Source: DASQUK01 sp035697145
Lineage (GTDB): Bacteria; Actinomycetota; Acidimicrobiia; Acidimicrobiales; VFJN01
NCBI GenBank assembly: GCA_035697145.1
Contig: DASSDL010000235.1
Span: 1 to 10,482 of the forward strand
DNA: 10,482 bases
Direction: 5' to 3'
Shown here: in pieces, positions 6,064 through 10,482 of the stretch
Numbering within the stretch: the first letter of the stretch is position 1
How the letters are laid out: the number at the start of each line of letters is the position of its first letter
The notes under the pieces: model-generated
Database searches by the model: none
What the model was told of the DNA's origin: nothing
The model's input: the letters and a program-made list of their open reading frames with translations, nothing else
Translations under genes and position numbers: made by a program

Positions 6064-6885
6064 TCAACGCGACTGCTCCTGGCTGGCGACGAAGTCGACG
6101 GCACCCTGCATGAAGCTGTCGATGTCGGCGGTCTTGAACTCGGCGATGGCCTTGAGGTCGGGCACGTAGCGCTCGAACCCGTCGCTCACCAGCGACTCGC
6201 AGACGGCGGCCGCCACCGTCTCGGCCGGCTCGAAGGGACCGTCGTAGGGGGATGGGTCGTTGCCGGGCTGATCCCAGATCTCGGTGGCGATGGCGCCCGG
6301 CACGATGAGTCGAACCTCGACACCCGTGGACCACAGGTCGACGGCCATGACCTCGGACCAGCCGTGCAACGCGAACTTGGACGCCGCATACGCGGCCTCC
6401 CGCGGGGAGCCGAGCCGGCCGGCCAGGCTGCCCACGTTGACGATCACGCCTCGGTCGCGCTCCAGCATGCGAGGCAGCACGGCCAGGCTGAGCGCAACCG
6501 GCGACAGGAAGTTGGTGCGCATGACCGCCTCGACGTCCTCGACTGTCAGGCGTTGCACGGGCCGCCGCATCGGCCGGGCGGCGTTGTTGACCACGGCGTC
6601 GAAGTGGCCGAAGGCCTCCCAAGCCTCGACCGCCAGTCGGGCGGCGGCATCGGGGTCGGACAGGTCGACGGTCCACATCCGGTGACCTGCCCCTTCGCCG
6701 CCGCCGTCACCCGCACCGGCGACCCGGCACGCATCGAGCACGGCGGACAACCGCTCGGTCCGCCGGGCAGCGATGCCCACGGTGGCGCCGCTCCTGGCCA
6801 ACATGGGCGCCAACGCGGCCCCGATGCCCGAGGACGCGCCCGTGACGAGGATCTTCGCCCCCTCCAGAGTCGGCAGTGCGCTCAT
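6064..6885 (-). CDS. Short-chain dehydrogenase/reductase (classical SDR)
   Basis: A 273-residue classical SDR. The cofactor loop TGASSGIG is at 15-22, with the NNAA motif at 100-103. The catalytic tetrad is complete: N125 (MRTNF), S153 (VGS), Y166 and K170 (YAASK), followed by PGAIATE at 196-202. The R41/R42 pair after the second strand (AARRTERL) suggests NADP preference. A glycine-rich insertion (AGAGDGGGEGAGH, 57-69) replaces the usual short turn before the acidic VDLSD segment. The ATG at 6885 has a strong ribosome site (GGGGGGA, 8-9 bases upstream). The open frame extends much further upstream, but only as antisense to the kinase gene. It is first gene of a two-gene unit with the zinc ADH, divergent from the FGGY kinase. 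Substrate not predictable. Confidence 0.92.
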   Translation of the reverse strand: MSALPTLEGAKILVTGASSGIGAALAPMLARSGATVGIAARRTERLSAVLDACRVAGAGDGGGEGAGHRMWTVDLSDPDAAARLAVEAWEAFGHFDAVVNNAARPMRRPVQRLTVEDVEAVMRTNFLSPVALSLAVLPRMLERDRGVIVNVGSLAGRLGSPREAAYAASKFALHGWSEVMAVDLWSTGVEVRLIVPGAIATEIWDQPGNDPSPYDGPFEPAETVAAAVCESLVSDGFERYVPDLKAIAEFKTADIDSFMQGAVDFVASQEQSR

Positions 6886-6906
6886 GCCAATCGTCCCCCC
6901 CGGCGC

Positions 6907-6936
6907 ACGATACATTCCGACTGACGCCAGTGTCAG
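6907..6936 (-). promoter_or_regulatory. Candidate promoter of the SDR-ADH unit
   Basis: Reading minus, CTGACA (complement of 6931-6936) and TATCGT (complement of 6907-6912) resemble -35 and -10 boxes with an 18-bp spacer. The -10 ends 21 bases before the ATG at 6885, which leaves a short leader that still contains the strong GGGGGGA ribosome site. The palindrome at 6919-6938 covers the -35 box and much of the spacer, the position expected for repression. Confidence 0.45.
6911..6916 (+). promoter_or_regulatory. Candidate -10 element for the kinase operon
   Basis: TACATT fits TAnnnT and shares two bases with the opposing -10 of the SDR unit, so the two promoters would be tightly back to back. 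The predicted start, near 6923, falls inside the palindrome at 6919-6938. No convincing -35 is visible. Confidence 0.3.
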
Positions 6937-6938
6937 TC
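6919..6938. promoter_or_regulatory. Operator-like 20-bp palindrome between SDR and kinase
   Basis: GACTGACGCCAGTGTCAGTC has perfect 7-bp arms GACTGAC and GTCAGTC around six bases. It is the strongest inverted repeat in this short divergent region and overlaps promoter elements on both strands. The form suits a homodimeric repressor of the TetR type controlling both units at once. No regulator gene is in the window. Confidence 0.65.
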
Positions 6939-6940
6939 TT

Positions 6941-6946
6941 GGGGGG
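6941..6946 (+). promoter_or_regulatory. Ribosome-binding site deciding the kinase start
   Basis: GGGGGG ends five bases before the ATG at 6952. The in-frame GTG at 6946 overlaps this G-run and would have no ribosome site of its own, so ATG 6952 is preferred. Confidence 0.5.
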
Positions 6947-6951
6947 TGGGA

Positions 6952-8310
6952 ATGGCCAGCGAGGTGACCGTCGGCATCGACATCGGCACCACCTCGGTGA
7001 AGGCGGTGGCCGCCGACGGGGGCGGCCGGGTCGTGGCGCGCAGTCGCCTGGCCCGTCCGCTGCTCGCCCGGCACGCCGGCGAGCTGGCCCACGACGCCCG
7101 ATCGTCGTGGCGTGACGGCGTCGTCGACGCGCTGGCCCAGGTGCTCACCTCGCGCGGCCCGGACGGCGGGTCGCTCGACGTGCGCGGGGTCAACGTGGCG
7201 GCCATGGTGCCGTCGCTGTGCGCCGTCGACGATGAGGGGGTCCCCGTGTCCGACGGCCTGCTCTACGGCGACGCCCGGGGTGCCGGGGGCGACCCGGCGG
7301 CCGATCCGGCGAGCTCGGGGGAGCTGGTGCGGTTCCTGGAATGGCTGGCCCGTGAGCATCCTGAGGCCGGCGGCTACTGGCCGGCCCAGGCGGTCGCCAA
7401 CCGGGCGTTGAGCGGCTCGGCCGCCATCGAGACGACGGTGGCCATGACCGCCCTGCCGTTGTTCGACTTCCAGGGATGGGACGCGGCGCTGGCGACCAAG
7501 GCGGGTGTCGACGACGTCGCCAGGCTCCCGAGGATCGTGGTGGGAACGGAGCCCGTCGGTCGTGTGCACCGCGCCGGGGGCGCGCCGCTGGGCGGTGGGA
7601 CCATCGACGCCCTCGCCGAGCAGCTTGTGGCCGGCGCCGACCACGACGGGGACGTGCTGGTGATCCTGGGCTCGACGCTGATCGTGTGGGCCGTGATCCC
7701 CGAGTGGCGCGAGGCGGCCGGCGTGTGGACGGTCCCGCACACGGCGCCCGGCAAGAGCCTGATCGGTGGCCCGTCCAACGCCGGCGGCCTGTTCGTCGGC
7801 TGGGCCAACCGGATGCTGGCGGCCGGAGGGACCGACACGCCGGTCGACCCCGGACGTGTCCCGGTCTGGCAGCCTTACCTGCGGGGCGAGCGGGTGCCGC
7901 TGCACGACCCCGGCCGGCGGGCGTCGCTGCACGACCTCGACATCGGGCTCGATGCCGCGGCAGTGCGCCGGGCGGCCTACGAGGCGTCGGCCTTCGCGGC
8001 GCGCCACATGCTCGACCTCGGCGGGGTCGCCGACACGGCGCGGCGAATCGTCGCCACGGGCGGCGGGGTGCGCGACGCCGCGTGGGTGCAGGCGCTGGCC
8101 GACGCCACCGGGCTGCCGGTCGACCCCGTGGCCGTGCCCGAGGGCGCGGCATTGGGCGCGGCCTACCTGGCCCGTGTGACCGCCGGGCTCGAGGAGTCCT
8201 CCGCCGACGCCGGGCGGTGGGCCCGCCACGGCCGTCGGGTCGAGCCCGACCCGCGCTGGGCAGCCGCCGCCGGCGAGCGCTACGCCCACTACCGCGAGCT
8301 CGCGACATGA
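6952..8310 (+). CDS. FGGY-family carbohydrate kinase
   Basis: A 452-residue member of the FGGY kinase family, which phosphorylates sugars, polyols or related compounds with ATP in the cytoplasm. The N-terminal phosphate loop VGIDIGTTSVKAV is at 7-19; LLYGDARG (103-110) holds D107 as the likely catalytic base, where xylulokinases have a WxDxR-type motif. C-terminal lobe: GGPSNAGGLFVGWANRML (272-289), PYLRGERVPLHDP (308-320), and the signature ATGGGVRDAAWVQALADATG (368-387) followed by VPEGAALGAAYLA. At 452 residues it is on the short side for the family, whose members often exceed 480. It is first in a plus-strand run and divergent from two dehydrogenases, which fits oxidation of a polyol to a ketose followed by phosphorylation, though this is inference. 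Its TGA overlaps an ATG (ATGA) that opens a 39-codon linker ORF. Confidence 0.87.
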   Translation: MASEVTVGIDIGTTSVKAVAADGGGRVVARSRLARPLLARHAGELAHDARSSWRDGVVDALAQVLTSRGPDGGSLDVRGVNVAAMVPSLCAVDDEGVPVSDGLLYGDARGAGGDPAADPASSGELVRFLEWLAREHPEAGGYWPAQAVANRALSGSAAIETTVAMTALPLFDFQGWDAALATKAGVDDVARLPRIVVGTEPVGRVHRAGGAPLGGGTIDALAEQLVAGADHDGDVLVILGSTLIVWAVIPEWREAAGVWTVPHTAPGKSLIGGPSNAGGLFVGWANRMLAAGGTDTPVDPGRVPVWQPYLRGERVPLHDPGRRASLHDLDIGLDAAAVRRAAYEASAFAARHMLDLGGVADTARRIVATGGGVRDAAWVQALADATGLPVDPVAVPEGAALGAAYLARVTAGLEESSADAGRWARHGRRVEPDPRWAAAAGERYAHYRELAT

Positions 8311-8426
8311 GCGAGCGTCCCGGAGGGCGAGAGAGCGAGCCCGGCCCGAGCGGCCGTGGGAGCGGGAGACAACGCGTCGACAGCCCGAGCGGCCCGCTGC
8401 GAAGCAGCAAGAGCGGGAAGCAATGA
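8307..8426 (+). CDS. Possible 39-aa linker ORF between kinase and ferredoxin
   Basis: The ATG at 8307 overlaps the kinase stop as ATGA, and the TGA at 8424-8426 overlaps the ferredoxin ATG as ATGA, so the frame spans the gap exactly. It would give a 39-residue peptide starting MSERPGGRESEPGPS, rich in Ser, Gly, Arg and Pro and likely disordered; it has no known domain. Its two halves resemble each other weakly (GSGRQ versus KSGKQ ends). The same double-ATGA layout is seen at 2371-2454. It may be translated to maintain coupling, or may simply be the readable face of an inserted intergenic repeat. Overlaps are seen; expression is inferred. Confidence 0.35.
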   Translation: MSERPGGRESEPGPSGRGSGRQRVDSPSGPLRSSKSGKQ

Positions 8427-8430
8427 GCGA
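8307..8430 (+). repeat. Purine-rich repeat-like intergenic block with small hairpins
   Basis: The block is bounded by identical 8-mers ATGAGCGA at 8307-8314 and 8423-8430. Inside, CCCGAGCGGCC occurs at 8345-8355 and 8384-8394, and AGCGGGA at 8361-8367 and 8412-8418. GCTGC-GAA-GCAGC (8396-8408) forms a perfect 5-bp hairpin, and a second small stem lies around the CCCGGAGGG segment at 8320-8328. It resembles intergenic repeat units more than ordinary spacer, but only one copy is in the window. Confidence 0.45.
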
Positions 8431-8650
8431 CACCGGCAGGCGCATCGTCGTCGACCGCGAGCGCTGCATCGGCTCGGGCAACTGCTCCTTCTACGCACCC
8501 AACACGTTCGACCTCGACGACGAGCTGAAGTCGGTGGTCATCGATCCCGCGGGCGACGACGGGGCGGACGCGCGCGCCGCGGCCGAGGGCTGTCCCGTCA
8601 ATGCCATCACCATCTACGACGCCGGGGACCAGCAGGACGAGGTCCACTAA
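8423..8650 (+). CDS. 3Fe-4S ferredoxin, P450-partner type
   Basis: A 75-residue cytoplasmic ferredoxin. Cysteines C15 and C21 lie in CIGSGNC and C57 lies in EGCPVNAI. The position that would hold the second cysteine of a CxxCxxC cluster is S18, so a [3Fe-4S] centre is expected. This is the single-cluster ferredoxin type that actinobacteria usually encode beside cytochrome P450 genes and use to pass electrons to them. The sequence is acidic overall, as in the family, and of normal length. Its ATG overlaps the end of a short linker ORF (ATGA) and has a modest GGGA ribosome site. The TAA at 8648-8650 is followed immediately by the GTG of the fused acyl-CoA dehydrogenase, so the two are surely co-transcribed. 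No P450 lies in the window. Confidence 0.92.
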   Translation: MSDTGRRIVVDRERCIGSGNCSFYAPNTFDLDDELKSVVIDPAGDDGADARAAAEGCPVNAITIYDAGDQQDEVH

Positions 8651-10482
8651 GTGGGCTTGGCCCTCACCGACGACCACACGGAGCTGGCGGCGACCGTGCG
8701 CCGCTGGGCCGAGGCCCGTGGCCTGCTGGCCGAGGCGCGGGCGGCGCTCGAGGCGCCGGCCCGAGGGAACGCGGCGGCGGGACACGAGGGCGAGGTGCTG
8801 CCACGGTGGTGGGCCGAGGTCGCCGAGATGGGTTGGCTCGGCCTGGCGGTGGGGGTCGAGCATGGCGGTCAGGGTTATGGCCTGGCAGAGCTGGCGGTGG
8901 TCCTCGAGGAGCTGGGGCGGTGGTGCGCGCCGGGCCCGCTGTTGCCGACGGTGATCGCGGCGGTCGCCGTGGACCGCTGGGCCGGAGACGCCGGCCTGGC
9001 CCGCCCGTTGGTGGACGGGACCATGGTCGGTGGCCTCGCGCTCGCCGGCGAGCTGATGGTCGACGATGCGGGGCGGGTGTCGGGGCGCGTGCGCGGAGTC
9101 TGGGGCGGCTCGCTCGCCGACCGTTTCGTGCTGCCGGTGACACGGCTGGGGGCGCCGGCGTGGTGCGTGGTCGAGCGGTCCGATCTCGAGGTCAAGGCAC
9201 TGGCCAGCTTCGACGCCACGCGCGGGCTGGCGGAGGTCCGGCTCGACGGGGTGGCCGTCGGGCCCGAGCGATGGTTGTCGATCTGGTCCGGAGGAGCCGC
9301 CGATCCCTCGGGGTTGGTCCGGCTGGCCGAGCTGCTCGCGGGGGCCGAGGCGCTCGGTGGGGCGGACTGGTGCGTGCGCACCGCAGCCGACTACGCCGCG
9401 GTGCGGGTGCAGTTCGGCCGGCCCATCGGCCAGTTCCAGGCGGTGAAGCACCGCTGCGCCGACATGCTCGTGAGGTTGGAGGCGGCGCGGGCCGCCGTCT
9501 GGGATGCGGCCCGTTGCTTCGACGCCCCTGTAGCCGAGGACGGCACGACCGTGGCGCAGTCGGCCGCGGCCGCGCTCGCCCCCGAGGCGGGCTTTCGCGC
9601 CGCCCAGGACTGCATCCAGGTCCTGGGCGGCATTGGCTACACGTGGGACCACGACGCCCACCTGTTCCTCAAGCGCGCCACCGCCATCCGCCACCAGCTG
9701 CCGGCGCCGGAGGTCGCCCGGCGCCGCATGGCCGAGGCGGTGGCCGCCGGCGAGCGCCGGTCGCTGTCCGTCGAGCTGCCGCCCGAGGCCGAGCCGCTGC
9801 GGGCCGAGGTGCGCGAGTTCGTCGAGGACCTGCGGACCCATGACCGGTCCGAATGGCGCCACCGGCTCGCCGACGCCGGCTACCTGGCGCCCCACTGGCC
9901 CCGGCCCTGGGGCCGGGACGCGTCGCCCGTCGAGCAGCAGGTGATCGACCAGGAGCTGCGCGCGGCGCGGGTCCGCCGGGCGCACCTGGCGATCGCCGGC
10001 TGGGTCCTGCCCACCCTCGTCGCGCACGGCAGCCCGGAGCAGCAGGAGCGCTTCATCGGGCCGTCGCTGCGTGGCGAGATCAGCTGGTGCCAGATGTTCT
10101 CGGAGCCCGGGGCGGGGAGCGACCTGGCCTCCCTGTCCACCCGAGCCGAGCGTGTCGACGGCGGCTGGTCGATCACCGGCCAGAAAGTCTGGACGTCGAT
10201 GGCTCGGGAGGCCGACTGGGCCATCTGCCTGGCTCGCACCGACCCCGCGGCCGCCAAGCACGCGGGCATCGGCTGCTTCCTGGTGGACATGGCCGCACCG
10301 GGCATCGACATCCGGCCGCTGCGGGAGCTGACGGGCTCGGCGATGTTCAACGAGATCTTCCTCACCGGCGTGTTCGTGCCCGACGAATGCGTGGTGGGAT
10401 CGCCCACCGAGGGCTGGGCCTATGCCCGCACCACGCTGGCCAACGAGCGCGTCTCGATGGCCGAGGCGTCGTCGTTCGGTCC
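8651..10482 (+). CDS. Fused two-domain acyl-CoA dehydrogenase (FadE34-like), 3' end beyond window
   Basis: An uninterrupted frame of 610 codons runs to the window edge. The first half (about 1-375) is a beta-like acyl-CoA dehydrogenase with VRVQFGRPIG (251-260), KHRCADM (266-272) and GGIGYTWDHDAHLFLKRA (326-343). The second half starts near 378 (ELPPEAEPLRAEVREFVEDL) and is alpha-like, with WCQMFSEPGAGSDLASL (479-495), GQKVWTS (510-516) and TGSAMFNEIF (561-570). This is the beta-alpha order of fused actinobacterial enzymes such as FadE34, which acts on a steroid side-chain CoA; a total near 700-750 residues would be expected. The GTG at 8651 directly abuts the ferredoxin stop and has GAGG eight bases upstream. 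The two halves match the separate proteins at 3802 and 2451 respectively. It oxidises an unknown acyl-CoA, with electrons probably to ETF. Confidence 0.9.
   Translation, partial: MGLALTDDHTELAATVRRWAEARGLLAEARAALEAPARGNAAAGHEGEVLPRWWAEVAEMGWLGLAVGVEHGGQGYGLAELAVVLEELGRWCAPGPLLPTVIAAVAVDRWAGDAGLARPLVDGTMVGGLALAGELMVDDAGRVSGRVRGVWGGSLADRFVLPVTRLGAPAWCVVERSDLEVKALASFDATRGLAEVRLDGVAVGPERWLSIWSGGAADPSGLVRLAELLAGAEALGGADWCVRTAADYAAVRVQFGRPIGQFQAVKHRCADMLVRLEAARAAVWDAARCFDAPVAEDGTTVAQSAAAALAPEAGFRAAQDCIQVLGGIGYTWDHDAHLFLKRATAIRHQLPAPEVARRRMAEAVAAGERRSLSVELPPEAEPLRAEVREFVEDLRTHDRSEWRHRLADAGYLAPHWPRPWGRDASPVEQQVIDQELRAARVRRAHLAIAGWVLPTLVAHGSPEQQERFIGPSLRGEISWCQMFSEPGAGSDLASLSTRAERVDGGWSITGQKVWTSMAREADWAICLARTDPAAAKHAGIGCFLVDMAAPGIDIRPLRELTGSAMFNEIFLTGVFVPDECVVGSPTEGWAYARTTLANERVSMAEASSFG

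Noticed and set aside
6886..8481. A long minus-strand upstream extension of the SDR frame (to an 805-residue protein)
   Set aside because: Everything before the ATG at 6885 is antisense to the kinase and low in domain-like sequence, while ATG 6885 has a strong ribosome site and directly precedes the SDR Rossmann motif.
7190..10261. A 1023-codon open frame on the minus strand opposite the kinase, ferredoxin and fused dehydrogenase
   Set aside because: The plus-strand genes here have clear domains and motifs. The minus frame translates to Arg/Pro/Gly-rich sequence without recognisable domains, as expected for antisense frames in very GC-rich coding DNA.
1..10482. CRISPR array, insertion sequence, prophage or RNA gene
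   Set aside because: There are no regularly spaced repeats beyond the two described blocks, no transposase or integrase motifs, and no tRNA or rRNA-like segments noticed by eye.

Overview
The window is very GC-rich, with G or C at most third codon positions, frequent GTG starts and genes packed end to end. Together with FadE-type acyl-CoA dehydrogenases, a CaiB/BaiF CoA transferase, a crotonase and a P450-type 3Fe-4S ferredoxin, this points to an actinobacterium with a large lipid, steroid or terpenoid-acid catabolic repertoire. Mycobacteriales and Acidimicrobiia are both possible; the sequence alone does not decide. There are no RNA genes, transposases, phage genes or CRISPR arrays.

Layout. 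(1) Minus-strand operon, positions 3686 down to 1: acyl-CoA dehydrogenase (alpha-like) > short linker ORF > crotonase-fold protein > class III CoA transferase > the N-terminus of a ketol-acid-reductoisomerase-like protein cut by the window edge. (2) Divergent from it, 3802-4827 on plus: a shorter acyl-CoA dehydrogenase (beta-like). (3) Convergent with that gene, only 7 bp away: a minus-strand pair of short-chain dehydrogenase (6885-6064) > zinc alcohol dehydrogenase (6049-4835). (4) Divergent from the pair across a 66-bp region carrying a clean 20-bp palindrome: a plus-strand run of FGGY-family kinase > short linker ORF > 3Fe-4S ferredoxin > fused double acyl-CoA dehydrogenase that runs off the right edge.

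How the genes may work together. The outer genes look like acyl-CoA catabolism: CoA transfer onto a carboxylic acid, alpha,beta-dehydrogenation by a two-subunit dehydrogenase (one pair encoded divergently, another fused in one chain), then a crotonase step. The inner SDR, zinc ADH and FGGY kinase could form a polyol or sugar oxidation and phosphorylation module under one shared operator. No substrate can be named from sequence.

The least expected signals are: a 95-bp nested palindrome made of four copies of a 16-bp motif at the 3' end of the minus-strand acyl-CoA dehydrogenase gene; two short ORFs (27 and 39 codons), each tied to the gene before and the gene after by ATGA overlaps; a reductoisomerase-like protein lacking the family's conserved HGF histidine inside an acyl-CoA operon; and a crotonase lacking one of the two classical catalytic glutamates.
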